A stretch of DNA of 41,314 bases from Minisyncoccota bacterium (GTDB lineage: Bacteria > Patescibacteriota > Minisyncoccia > Moranbacterales > UBA2206), in the NCBI GenBank assembly GCA_031291955.1, contig JARLIA010000003.1, positions 1 through 41,314 on the forward strand, given 5' to 3'. The position numbers were made by a program, and so were the translations under genes. The notes beneath the pieces were generated by a model. That model ran no database searches, had not been told where the DNA came from, and saw nothing but the letters and a program-made list of their open reading frames with translations. Of the stretch, positions 29,482-38,032 are shown one piece after another (positions within the stretch are counted from its first letter, which is position 1; each line of letters opens with the position of its first letter).

Positions 29482-30606
29482 TTATGATTTGAGGTATTCC
29501 AATGTCTCCTGGGCGCACTTTTCCCAGGAGAATTTTTTTATCCGCTCCAAACCTTTTTTCACGCATGTCTTTCTCAAATTCTCATCCGATAACACTTTTT
29601 TAATTTTTTCAGCCAGGTCAGTGGGGCTTTGTCCGTCGAAATAAACAGCCGCTTCGCCACCCACCTCAGGAAGTGATGAATTATCGGCGCAGATGACCGG
29701 CACACGGGCAGCGAACGCTTCCAAGATCGGAATGCCAAAACCTTCGTAGAGCGAAGGAAAAACAAAAGCCTCTGCGCCGCGCAGGAGATGGCCAAGCGTT
29801 TCAAAATCAACCCGACCCGGACAAATGATATCTTTTTTGCATGGACTGGCCTCTATTTTTTTGAATACACCATCGGAAAGCCAAGCTCTTTCGCCCACCA
29901 GAACAAGCCGAAGACGGGGCAGTGCCCCGTCTCTACTGGCGCGAATTTTATCAAAAGCTTCCACCAAAGCTTCCAGATTTTTCCTGGGCTGAATGGCACC
30001 GATATAAATGAGGTATGGACCGACCAGCCCATATTCATTTCTTATTTCCATTTCCCTATCTTTGTTTCTTTCTCCGGCGAAAATATCCGGATCGAAGCCA
30101 TGGCTTATCACTTTGATATTTTCCGCCTTGACGCGCGGATAGAATTTCAAAATATCTTTTTTGGACGATTCGGAAATAGTAATGATCCGGTCAGCTGAAT
30201 TTACGGCCAGACGGGTCAGCAAGTTTATCTTGAACAGATCTTTTTTGGTGAAAGTTTCCGGAAAATATTTAAAAGCCAGATCGTGTATCGTTACGACCGT
30301 TTTCATTTTTTTTCGGCGAAAAAGAGGAATGTTGTGCATCGGCATCCAAAGAACAGCCGGCCGGTCTTGCCACAAGTTGAAAGCAAAGACGGTCTGCGTC
30401 CAAAGATGCGAAAGCGGTTTAGCAATGATCTTATAATTGGAAAAAACCGGCGGGACCAACTCCGAATTGAATTTATTTTTATGATAAATCAAAAACTCGC
30501 TGGCAGAGTCCAACTTTCCGAAATATTTCAAACACTGGGTAATATAGACCCGTGTCCCATCAATTCTTGGCGCATCCAAATCCGCCGCCTGAATGGCAAT
30601 TTTCAT
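29482..30606 (-). CDS. GT4-family glycosyltransferase with palindrome-encoded insert
   Basis: The 374-residue GT-B enzyme has TVVTIHDLAFKYFPETF, DRIITISESSKKDILKFYP, YLIYIGAIQPRKNLEALVEA, ICPGRVDFETLGHLLRGAEA and FVFPSLYEGFGIPILEAFAA. The E-x7-E motif (EGFGIPILE) defines family 4. It transfers a nucleotide-activated sugar to a lipid-linked glycan at the cytoplasmic face. The segment RASRDGALPRLR between the first Rossmann strands of the C-terminal domain is encoded by a palindrome (29912-29932) and looks inserted. Its start shares one base with the galU stop. Confidence 0.92.
   Translation of the reverse strand: MKIAIQAADLDAPRIDGTRVYITQCLKYFGKLDSASEFLIYHKNKFNSELVPPVFSNYKIIAKPLSHLWTQTVFAFNLWQDRPAVLWMPMHNIPLFRRKKMKTVVTIHDLAFKYFPETFTKKDLFKINLLTRLAVNSADRIITISESSKKDILKFYPRVKAENIKVISHGFDPDIFAGERNKDREMEIRNEYGLVGPYLIYIGAIQPRKNLEALVEAFDKIRASRDGALPRLRLVLVGERAWLSDGVFKKIEASPCKKDIICPGRVDFETLGHLLRGAEAFVFPSLYEGFGIPILEAFAARVPVICADNSSLPEVGGEAAVYFDGQSPTDLAEKIKKVLSDENLRKTCVKKGLERIKKFSWEKCAQETLEYLKS
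29912..29932. repeat. Palindromic element in the GT4 gene
   Basis: AGACGGGGCA (29912-29921) and TGCCCCGTCT (29923-29932) pair perfectly around one base. On the minus strand the left side extends to AGTAGAGACG, the same end as the cysS element (AGTAGAGGCG). Confidence 0.88.
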
Positions 30607-31475
30607 TACAGTTTCAAATTTTTTATGTATTCTTTCAGTCTGTCTCCCACTTCCGGATGTTTGAGTCCCAGATGGACCGTTGCCTTGATGAAATTGAATT
30701 TATCGCCGGTGTCCAACCATTGTCCCTCCAATTCTTTTCCATAAAGCGGACGATTTTCTTCCAACATTATTTCAAAAGCATCCGCCAAACGGATTTCTCC
30801 CGATTTGCCGCTTTTCATGTTGGAAAGTATTTTCATAACTTCCGGAGTAATGATGTATTTTCCCACCGCCACCAAAGTGGAATCAACCTCCCCCGGTTTC
30901 GGTTTTTCCACAATCCTTTTTATCTCATATGTCGCGTCATCCAGCTTCACGCCTTCCAGTACGCCAAATTTTGGAACTTCTTCTTTGGGCACATGACTCA
31001 TTCCGATTACACTGTCTTCGTATTTGTCATAAGTTTCAATCAATTGCCTGGCAGCCGGCACTTGGCAATCATACAAACAATCGCCGAACATAATCAGCAC
31101 CGGCTCGTCGCCGACAATGTGAGCCGCCTGCAAAATGGCATGTCCGTCACCCAACGGCATCGGCTGGCGGACATAGGAAAATTTAGCCAAACTGGATATT
31201 CTTTTAACCGCGTCCAGAAGGTCATGTTTATTTTTTTCCACCAAGGTTTCTTCCAGCTCGAAAGAAACGTCAAAATGATCTTCAATGGCGCGCTTTCCTC
31301 GGCCGGTAACAAAGATTATCTCTTCTATTCCCGACTCCACCGCTTCTTCGACCAGATATTGAATCACCGGTTTGTCCACCACCGGCAACATCTCTTTCGG
31401 CTGGGCTTTAGTCGCCGGCAAAAAGCGGGTTCCAAATCCGGCCACGGGCAAAATAGCTTTCTTGACTTTGCTCAT
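30606..31475 (-). CDS. galU: UTP--glucose-1-phosphate uridylyltransferase
   Basis: It makes UDP-glucose for glycan synthesis. The 289-residue protein has AGFGTRFLPATKAQPKEMLP (nucleotide-binding loop), KPVIQYLVEEAVESGIEEII, LIMFGDCLYDC, FGVLEGVKLDD, IVEKPKPGEVDS and LEGQWLDTGDKFNFIKA. It is joined to the GT4 gene by a one-base stop/start overlap, so the donor sugar and a transferase are made together. A 6-bp hairpin (CTGCCG/CGGCAG, 31499-31525) lies just upstream of its start; I see no clear role for it. Confidence 0.96.
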   Translation of the reverse strand: MSKVKKAILPVAGFGTRFLPATKAQPKEMLPVVDKPVIQYLVEEAVESGIEEIIFVTGRGKRAIEDHFDVSFELEETLVEKNKHDLLDAVKRISSLAKFSYVRQPMPLGDGHAILQAAHIVGDEPVLIMFGDCLYDCQVPAARQLIETYDKYEDSVIGMSHVPKEEVPKFGVLEGVKLDDATYEIKRIVEKPKPGEVDSTLVAVGKYIITPEVMKILSNMKSGKSGEIRLADAFEIMLEENRPLYGKELEGQWLDTGDKFNFIKATVHLGLKHPEVGDRLKEYIKNLKL

Positions 31476-31621
31476 ATATTTTTCTCTAACAATTTCTACT
31501 GCCGCATACTGACAAAATACGGCAGCAAGTTCTTGTTAATTTTTATTATCCAATAATAAACCAACAAAAAATATTCAACCGCTTCATAAATATATTTTAC
31601 GGCATTTAATGGAAAAAGACA

Positions 31622-31647
31622 ATAAAACCGTCGGCATTGACCGACGG
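31622..31647 (-). terminator. Terminator of greA
   Basis: Perfect 7-bp stem CCGTCGG/CCGACGG (31628-31634 with 31641-31647), minus-strand tail TTTTATT. The remaining spacer to galU holds no supportable ORF. Confidence 0.8.
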
Positions 31648-31696
31648 CTCTTTAAAAAAATAGGAATCAGCTTCAGTCCCACCAGATAATCCTATA

Positions 31697-32152
31697 TTAT
31701 TTCACATCCAGAATCTCGTAATTCATTCTTCCAGCAGGCGTTTCAACGTCTACTTTGTCCTCTTTCGCATGGTTCATAAAAGCTTTGCCCATTGGACTTT
31801 CATTGGATATTTTAAATTCCGCCGGATTGGCTTCATTGGAACCGACAATCGTAAATTCCATCTCGGAACCGTCGAATTTCACTTTGACGATTGAACCTAT
31901 TTGGACAGCACCTGAGTTTCCATTGTGCTTAACAACCGTCGATTCTTTCAGCATGAACTCCAACTCGGCGATCCGCGCTTCGTTTTCAGCTTGCTGACGT
32001 TTGGCTTCGGAATATTCGGCATTCTCAGAGAGATCACCCTGCTCCTTGGCTTCCTTTATCGCATTGGCGATTGATTGTCGGATCGCGACTTTGCGGCTTT
32101 CCAACTCTTCCTTGATTTTTTTCAAACCCTCTTCAGTGATGAATTTAGCCAT
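31697..32152 (-). CDS. greA: Transcription elongation factor GreA
   Basis: GreA rescues backtracked RNA polymerase. The 151-residue protein has the N-terminal coiled coil (ITEEGLKKIKEELESRKVAI, GDLSENAEYSEAKRQQAENE, with the acidic DLSENAEY tip). The C-terminal FKBP-like domain has IVGSNEANPAEFKISNESPM and GKAFMNHAKEDKVDVETP. No Shine-Dalgarno site is present. Confidence 0.97.
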   Translation of the reverse strand: MAKFITEEGLKKIKEELESRKVAIRQSIANAIKEAKEQGDLSENAEYSEAKRQQAENEARIAELEFMLKESTVVKHNGNSGAVQIGSIVKVKFDGSEMEFTIVGSNEANPAEFKISNESPMGKAFMNHAKEDKVDVETPAGRMNYEILDVK

Positions 32153-32184
32153 ATTATTTATTTTGAGTTAAAAATTAGAACCCG

Positions 32185-32201
32185 CGCGCCAGCCTGGCGC
32201 G
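32185..32201. repeat. GC-rich palindrome between mrdA and greA
   Basis: CGCGCCAG (32185-32192) and CTGGCGCG (32194-32201) pair perfectly around one base, in an otherwise AT-rich spacer. It lacks a T-run. Confidence 0.7.
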
Positions 32202-32283
32202 TGAGTCCGAGTTTTCCTAAACCAACAACACAAATTGTAGCGATAATTATAAATCCTGTCAACAACGATAAAACCACTGGATT

Positions 32284-34230
32284 TTATTGCCCTAACTGGC
32301 TCGTGTCGTTGCCTGCCGGCTCGCCCTTGGCGGATGCGACACCGGCCGGATCTTGATTAAAATACCATTTAAGAGTGGCTTGAGTCACAGGCAGTGCCGC
32401 CGTGTTGCCTTCGCCGCCACCCGGCACCAGCACCGCCATGGCAATCACCGGTTTGTCAAAAGGAGCGAACGAAATAAACCAGGAATTTTCGCCTTCGTTG
32501 TTGGGACCATACTGAGCCGTGCCAGTTTTTCCCGCCACTGGAATGGGCATAGTTTTCAAGATTTGGGCAGTACCGGTCGTAATTGTCATCCGCATTCCAT
32601 CACGCACTATTTGAGCAATGGATGGATCGACAAAATTAGAACGGATGATCTGCGGCGCAATAGTTTTAGTTTGACCATCACTCCCCTTGATTTGACTTAC
32701 GATCCGCGGCGAATACAATGTGCCACCATTAGCCACCGCGGCTGTGTAGTTAGCCAATTGGAGCGGCGTCACCGTGACATATCCTTGCCCAATGGCGGCA
32801 TGATAGCTGTCGCCAATATACCAAGACTGGTTGAAGCTTTTCTGTTTCCAAGCTGGACTGGGAATCGAGCCGTCCGCTTCGCCAGGAACATCAATCTCGG
32901 TCGGCTCACCCAAACCGAAAAGATTATCCCATTTTTTCATCCGGTCCATCCCCAAGCCTTTGATAGGGCCATAACCTCCGCCAACAGTATAAAAGAAAAC
33001 GTCATTACTCTGGGCAATCGCCATTTTCACATTGCTCGGAGCATGAGCCGTCCAGTCGCCAAAACTCCAGCCACCCACCCGCAAAACACCACCCAATCCG
33101 TCAATCATGGTTGAAGAAGTAATAACCCCCTCAGAAAGCGCGGCTGTCGCGATAGCAGGTTTTATGGTTGAACCGGGCGGATACTGGCCAGCGATACAAC
33201 GGTTGAGAAGCGGTAAATCCGGGTCACTGGTCAATTTTTTATAATCAGCACCAGAGATTCCTTTGGCGAATAAATTATTGTCATAACTGGGAACATTAAC
33301 CATCGCCAGCACTCCACCCGTTCTTGGATCAATGGCTACGGCAGCAGCCGACTTAGTGCCGGTCTTTTGCAACATGGCCGTCATGTCGTTATACAATTGC
33401 TCTTGCAGTCCAGCATCGATATTGAGCACCAGATCGGAACCAGGAGTAGGATTAGTAACGCCGATCACCCGCCGCACATGCCCCAATGAATCTACCTCAA
33501 CTTCCGTCGCCCCGTAAGTACCTCTGAGAGCATCCTCGTAACTTTCTTCCAATCCGGTTTTCCCGATATAATCAGTCATAAGATATCCCGGATGGCTGGA
33601 CAATTCTTTCTGGGTAATCTTGCCGTCATAACCGATAACAGATGCGAAAATCTGGCTGTTGTTATATGATCGAATAGCCGTTTTATCAATCTCGACACCG
33701 GGAAAATCACTGGCCCGCTCCGAAACGATCAGCGCCTGATTTTGACTGATGTTTTCTTTGAGCAGGACCGGGTCGATTGAATTTAAATCCTGACTATTCA
33801 GTTCGATTCGGATGCTGCCGGAATTCATATCCAAAATTCCCGCCAACTGATCGGCCATTTCATTTCGAAGAGATTCATTTTTGGGCAGATCACTCGGTAC
33901 GATGATAGCATCCAGACTTGGCACATTGGTAGCCAGGACTTGTCCGTATTTGTCAAGAACTTGGCCGCGGGGCGCTTTGATGGCAATGGCCCGGATACGA
34001 TTGTTTCTGGCTATTTCGGCATAATAGTTTCCTTTGGTATAGTCCAAAAAGAAGACTCGTCCGGCAAGAACCAAAAGCACCAGTATGATTACATACCATA
34101 TGACAGAAAGGCCTTTTTTTTCAAAAGGCGATTCGATAAAAGCCTTCTCTTTCTGAGTGGCAGTCATAATTGAATCCTCAATCTCCATGCCGCGAGCCAT
34201 CCTTCTTTTGTTGCGATATTTGTCGAACAT
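32284..34230 (-). CDS. mrdA: Penicillin-binding protein 2 (elongasome transpeptidase)
   Basis: The 648-residue protein has an N-terminal membrane segment (SVIWYVIILVLLVLAGRVFF) and a dimerisation domain (APRGQVLDKYGQVLATNVPS). The transpeptidase domain has the three active-site motifs: STIKPA (PPGSTIKPAIATA), SND (AIAQSNDVFFY) and KTG (PVAGKTGTAQYG). It crosslinks peptidoglycan during rod elongation. It follows mreD by 3 nt as the last gene of the mre operon. Confidence 0.95.
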   Translation of the reverse strand: MFDKYRNKRRMARGMEIEDSIMTATQKEKAFIESPFEKKGLSVIWYVIILVLLVLAGRVFFLDYTKGNYYAEIARNNRIRAIAIKAPRGQVLDKYGQVLATNVPSLDAIIVPSDLPKNESLRNEMADQLAGILDMNSGSIRIELNSQDLNSIDPVLLKENISQNQALIVSERASDFPGVEIDKTAIRSYNNSQIFASVIGYDGKITQKELSSHPGYLMTDYIGKTGLEESYEDALRGTYGATEVEVDSLGHVRRVIGVTNPTPGSDLVLNIDAGLQEQLYNDMTAMLQKTGTKSAAAVAIDPRTGGVLAMVNVPSYDNNLFAKGISGADYKKLTSDPDLPLLNRCIAGQYPPGSTIKPAIATAALSEGVITSSTMIDGLGGVLRVGGWSFGDWTAHAPSNVKMAIAQSNDVFFYTVGGGYGPIKGLGMDRMKKWDNLFGLGEPTEIDVPGEADGSIPSPAWKQKSFNQSWYIGDSYHAAIGQGYVTVTPLQLANYTAAVANGGTLYSPRIVSQIKGSDGQTKTIAPQIIRSNFVDPSIAQIVRDGMRMTITTGTAQILKTMPIPVAGKTGTAQYGPNNEGENSWFISFAPFDKPVIAMAVLVPGGGEGNTAALPVTQATLKWYFNQDPAGVASAKGEPAGNDTSQLGQ

Positions 34231-34233
34231 AAA

Positions 34234-34773
34234 TTATTTAATCAATGTCTTGGTCGGTGCCACCTGAAAAAATATTTCCATTTTTCTAAACGGCCAATAC
34301 AGTATTCCAAAAAGAATAAGGTTGTAAATAATCCGGAAAAACAAACCGGCCAGCCAAGCACCGGAAAATTGAGTCGTAACGACCCCGGAAAAATGACTGG
34401 CTGCGACCGCAAGCGCCGTAAAACTGAAACCATAAGCCAGTGTGCCAAAAACCACAAAACCGAAAAGAACCAAGGTTGCCAGCGGTTTTTGAGCGGCCTT
34501 GAGACGTTTGGCTAAAGAGCCGACCCCGAAAGCCGCAATTGCAAACGCAGCCACATTCAAACCCAAGGCAGATGACGTCAGAACATCCAAGATCAAGCCG
34601 GCCAAAGCCACTCGCAGCCAAACCCGGTCAAATCGATATCGGGCCGCCCAAAAAATAACCAGAAGAAGCACCGCGTCCGGCGCGAGACCGCCCGGCATCA
34701 AGTTAGGAAACAGTGAAACTTGCGCCGCGGCCAAAATGAGGATTGTTAAAAATATAATTATTTTTTGCAACAT
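34234..34773 (-). CDS. mreD: Rod shape-determining protein MreD-like
   Basis: I use ATG 34773 (MLQKIIIFLTILILAAAQVS), 4 nt after the mreC stop, rather than the in-frame TTG 34794 inside mreC. The 179-residue protein has about five membrane helices with FPNLMPGGLAPDAVLLLVIF near the start, a common MreD opening. Identification rests mainly on topology and on its place between mreC and mrdA. Confidence 0.85.
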   Translation of the reverse strand: MLQKIIIFLTILILAAAQVSLFPNLMPGGLAPDAVLLLVIFWAARYRFDRVWLRVALAGLILDVLTSSALGLNVAAFAIAAFGVGSLAKRLKAAQKPLATLVLFGFVVFGTLAYGFSFTALAVAASHFSGVVTTQFSGAWLAGLFFRIIYNLILFGILYWPFRKMEIFFQVAPTKTLIK

Positions 34774-34777
34774 AAAA

Positions 34778-35578
34778 CTATTTTTTAACGACAAATACCA
34801 CTTCTAACTGCGAGTATCTCACCGCCGGCACAATGACGGCCTGCTGAAAAAGCTTGTCCGGTGTCGTGCCGATTTGCTGGATCCTACCCGCCAAAAAACC
34901 TTTCGGGAAAAGTCCACCCAGTCCGGAAGTGACTATCGAATCGCCAACATTCAAGGTGTCAGATTGCTCCACCATATCCATAACCAATCCCAGCCCGTAG
35001 GCGCCACGGAGGATTCCCAACGCTCCCGTCTTAAGATCAGTCGCATTGACCGAACTGCCTGAATCAGTCACAAGTGTTATCTTGGCGCTGGTCGGATAAA
35101 CCTCACTAATTTTTCCAACCAGGATTCCATCCGAGACAATAACTGACATGCCTGTCTGAATGCCGCTGGTCGCACCCTTGTCGATTATTAGCCACGAACC
35201 AGATCCGGCTGGATCCTGGCCAATAACCATAGCTGCCGCCAGATTATATTTGTCGGACGGAGCCAATTTGAGTTGTTGTCTCAACACAGCGTTTTCACTT
35301 TTCTGTTCTTCCAGACTTGCGACCTTAGCTTGGAGACTACTGTTTTCTTCCAGCAAACGGGCGTTATCGTTTTTTAGGTTGCCGATTGAAGCCAGAAAAC
35401 TGAACATATCGCGCGTTTTTTCACTGCTGATATAAAAGACTTTTTCGAACGGATAAGCCGCCACCGCACCCAACCCGCGTATGGGATTGAATATTTTTTT
35501 AGGATTTAAAAAAACAAGCAATGCGCCGATTGCCACAATGATAAGTAATTTAGTGCGACGGGGAGTGAAAAGTTTCAT
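34778..35578 (-). CDS. mreC: Rod shape-determining protein MreC
   Basis: The 266-residue protein has one N-terminal membrane segment (LLIIVAIGALLVFLNPKKIF), a coiled coil (NLKNDNARLLEENSSLQAKV) and the periplasmic-type beta domain (IIDKGATSGIQTGMSVIVSD, GILVGKISEVYPTSAKITLV, GDSIVTSGLGGLFPKGFLAG) that scaffolds PBP2. Its ATG directly follows an inverted octamer array, which supplies an extended -10 exactly 7 nt upstream. mreC-mreD-mrdA may thus be transcribed separately from mreB as well as with it. Confidence 0.94.
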   Translation of the reverse strand: MKLFTPRRTKLLIIVAIGALLVFLNPKKIFNPIRGLGAVAAYPFEKVFYISSEKTRDMFSFLASIGNLKNDNARLLEENSSLQAKVASLEEQKSENAVLRQQLKLAPSDKYNLAAAMVIGQDPAGSGSWLIIDKGATSGIQTGMSVIVSDGILVGKISEVYPTSAKITLVTDSGSSVNATDLKTGALGILRGAYGLGLVMDMVEQSDTLNVGDSIVTSGLGGLFPKGFLAGRIQQIGTTPDKLFQQAVIVPAVRYSQLEVVFVVKK

Positions 35579-35581
35579 TTC

Positions 35582-35646
35582 AACATTTTAACATATTAGC
35601 ATTTTAATCCCCAGCATTTGCTAACATGTTAATATGCTAAAATGTT
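35582..35646. repeat. Inverted octamer array upstream of mreC
   Basis: Two 27-nt arms (35582-35608 and 35620-35646) are complementary at about 23 positions around an 11-nt loop. Each arm is a run of 8-nt units such as AACATTTT, AACATATT, AGCATTTT. On the minus strand TGTTAAAAT (35593 to 35585) ends 7 nt before the mreC ATG. Confidence 0.85.
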
Positions 35647-35656
35647 AACACGGGTC

Positions 35657-36742
35657 CTAGCGAAGCGATTTTTCGTGCTGATTCTCGACCAAAACTTCCT
35701 GAAGGGCTTCAATATCCTCAAGAACAACACCCGTGCCGCGCACCACGGCCGTCAATGGATCTTCCATCATGCGGACCGGCATTTCCGTCTGGTCGGCCAC
35801 CAGCTTGTCAATGCCACGGATAAGACTTCCTCCGCCGGCCAAAATGATGCCACGTTGCATAATGTCAGCCACCAGCTCGGGCGGCGTCTCTTCGACAATG
35901 GTTCGGATATTGTTGATGATAATGCGAATAGAACGCGACAAAGCTTCTCGGACCTGCTCATCAGTAATCACAATTTCTTTCGGGAGACCCGAAACCAAAT
36001 CGCGGCCGCGGACCGTCATTTGCATTTTCTTCTCCTGGGGATAGGCGCTGCCGATAGCGATTTTTACGTCTTCAGCTGTTTTTTCGCCGATTAAAAGATT
36101 GAATTCATCCCGACAATAACGGATAACATCTTCATTCATTTCGTCGCCAGCGATCCGCAGATTCCGGGAAGCTACGATTCCGCCGAGCGATATCACCGCG
36201 ATGTCGGTCGTGCCACCACCAATGTCCACCACCATATTGCCAGCCGCTTCCTGAACCGGCAGACGCGCGCCGATAGCCGCCGCCATCGGTTCATCAATGA
36301 GATAAGCTTCGCGCGCTCCGGCACTGATGGCGGCGTCGATTACCGCTCGTTTTTCCACCTCGGTCACGTCCGAAGGAATACCAATCACCACTCGCGGCCG
36401 GGGGAAAAGCGTGAAGCTGTCTTTATGGACCTTTTCGATAAAATATTTCAACATCTGCTCGGTCACTTCAAAATCACTAACCACCCCGTCCACGAGAGGT
36501 CGCGTCGCGACGATATGGCCGGGGGTTTTGCCAACCATCCGCTTGGCTTCTTTCCCGATAGCCAGCACTTGCCCGGTTTTTTTGTTGATAGCCACCACCG
36601 ACGGTTCATTGATCATGATGCCGCTGCCTTTGACATAAACCAAAGTGTTAGCTGTCCCAAGATCGATTCCAATGTCTTTGGAAAAATTACCAAAAAAGCC
36701 GCCGCCGATTTTTCGTTTTAATTTCCGCAGTTTTTCGAACAT
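35657..36742 (-). CDS. mreB: Rod shape-determining protein MreB
   Basis: This bacterial actin homologue organises lateral wall synthesis. The 361-residue protein has IGIDLGTANTLVYVKGSG, VGIPSDVTEVEKRAVIDAAI, AYLIDEPMAAAIGARLPVQE, VVDIGGGTTDIAVISLGGIV and IILAGGGSLIRGIDKLVADQ, the five actin-fold nucleotide motifs. First gene of the mre operon, with its own promoter and a leader of about 2 nt at most. Confidence 0.97.
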   Translation of the reverse strand: MFEKLRKLKRKIGGGFFGNFSKDIGIDLGTANTLVYVKGSGIMINEPSVVAINKKTGQVLAIGKEAKRMVGKTPGHIVATRPLVDGVVSDFEVTEQMLKYFIEKVHKDSFTLFPRPRVVIGIPSDVTEVEKRAVIDAAISAGAREAYLIDEPMAAAIGARLPVQEAAGNMVVDIGGGTTDIAVISLGGIVASRNLRIAGDEMNEDVIRYCRDEFNLLIGEKTAEDVKIAIGSAYPQEKKMQMTVRGRDLVSGLPKEIVITDEQVREALSRSIRIIINNIRTIVEETPPELVADIMQRGIILAGGGSLIRGIDKLVADQTEMPVRMMEDPLTAVVRGTGVVLEDIEALQEVLVENQHEKSLR

Positions 36743-36750
36743 ACAAAAAG

Positions 36751-36778
36751 AATATAGCCCTGATGACTACTTAGTAAA
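36751..36778 (-). promoter_or_regulatory. mreB promoter, nearly leaderless
   Basis: TTTACT (36778 to 36773), 16 bp, TATATT (36756 to 36751) on the minus strand; the mreB ATG is 9 nt past the -10. Confidence 0.6.
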
Positions 36779-36824
36779 TTTATATAGAAAATTTTCTTTT
36801 GATTTTGTCTCCTAATATAATACC

Positions 36825-36853
36825 CAAAAAAAAAGCGAGCTGTCAAAGATAGC
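36825..36853 (-). terminator. Weak terminator after rseP
   Basis: On the minus strand GCTATC-TTT-GACAGC (36853 to 36839, one mismatch) is followed, after TCGC, by ten T. The stem is poor but the T-run is strong. Confidence 0.5.
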
Positions 36854-36862
36854 AAGGCGCGA

Positions 36863-38005
36863 CTATTTTATCAACCTGGTCATGACATCATGAAAAGAAA
36901 TCAGCACCAGAAGCAGAATAAGCAGGACGAATCCAACCGTATGGAAAGTCTGTTCCAATTTTTGACTGACCGGACTGCCTTTTATTTTTTCGATTATGAC
37001 AAACAAGATGCGTCCGCCGTCAAGCGCCGGAATGGGAAGGATGTTAATAATGCCGAGATTGATAGAAAGCAGTGCGGCAAATTGCAAAACATAAACCAGG
37101 CCCATGGCCGTCACCTGTCCGGTGAGAGTGTAGATGCCGATCGGACCGGCCACATCCGCGCCAACGCCTTTGCCGGCAAAAAGACTGGCAATGATTCCCC
37201 CAAAAGCCACCAGGATCGCCCAAGTCAGATTGACAGTAGTCGTAACTCCCATCCAAATCGAACGATACCACGGATAGCCGACAATTGTTGTCTCAGTCAG
37301 TTCTATGCCCAGCGCGCCCTGGTCTTGAGGTGGATTCATCCGCGGCGTAACTTTAATATCCATCATCGTCGCTCCCCTTTTGATTTCCAAATCAACCAAC
37401 TGTCCCTTATTGGCGTCGATATAATTTTGCAAAGACGTTACGTCTCTCAAGCTAACCGTTTGACCGGTGGGAGAGGTTTGATTTTTCAAAACTTCATCAC
37501 CCGCTTGAAGATTGGCCGCGGCCGCCGGTGAATTCGGCGCGACAGCCGTAATTTGGATTTTAGAGCTGGCAGGATGCATTCCAGCCGTCACTTCCTGCGG
37601 CGCCCCGATCATGAATCCGATTGAGATCAAAATCCAGGCCAGGACAAAATTCATCACAACACCCGCCGCCAGAACTTTCGTCCTTTTCCAGGCTGATTTG
37701 GAAGCGAAACTATCCTCCTCATCCTTCCCTTCCCCGTTCTCGCCTTTTATCTTCACAAATCCCCCGAGCGGCAGCCAATTGACGGAATAAACTGTATTTT
37801 TCGATTCCACCTCGCGACTCCCCGGCACAAATTCATATTTGCCAGTCTTTTCATTTTTATAAAAACCGAAAATCCGCGGCGGAAAACCAAAACCGAATTC
37901 ATCGGCCTTAATGCCGTTTCTTTTAGCTGTCAAAAAATGTCCGCACTCGTGGACGAAAATCAGAACGCCGAGAATAAGAACAAAAACAATAATGGTGAGT
38001 AACAT
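36863..38005 (-). CDS. rseP: Site-2 protease RseP (RIP zinc metalloprotease)
   Basis: The 380-residue membrane protease has the zinc motif HECGH in LIFVHECGHFLTAKRNGIKA and the FGFGFPPRIFG that follows. It has one PDZ domain (ITAVAPNSPAAAANLQAGDE) and the second active-site motif LDGG in PIPALDGGRILFVIIEK. It cuts transmembrane segments of anti-sigma factors or signal peptides. E. coli RseP has two PDZ domains; the single one fits the Gram-positive type. It starts 27 nt after frr, on the same strand, a frequent pairing. Confidence 0.95.
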   Translation of the reverse strand: MLLTIIVFVLILGVLIFVHECGHFLTAKRNGIKADEFGFGFPPRIFGFYKNEKTGKYEFVPGSREVESKNTVYSVNWLPLGGFVKIKGENGEGKDEEDSFASKSAWKRTKVLAAGVVMNFVLAWILISIGFMIGAPQEVTAGMHPASSKIQITAVAPNSPAAAANLQAGDEVLKNQTSPTGQTVSLRDVTSLQNYIDANKGQLVDLEIKRGATMMDIKVTPRMNPPQDQGALGIELTETTIVGYPWYRSIWMGVTTTVNLTWAILVAFGGIIASLFAGKGVGADVAGPIGIYTLTGQVTAMGLVYVLQFAALLSINLGIINILPIPALDGGRILFVIIEKIKGSPVSQKLEQTFHTVGFVLLILLLVLISFHDVMTRLIK

Positions 38006-38032
38006 AAAAAAATTTAAAATTAAGATTTGATT

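Noticed and set aside
30552-31556. A 334-codon open frame on the plus strand
   Set aside because: It lies wholly opposite galU and the start of the GT4 gene, has a composition unlike a real protein (many His/Phe/Arg), and galU has all family motifs.
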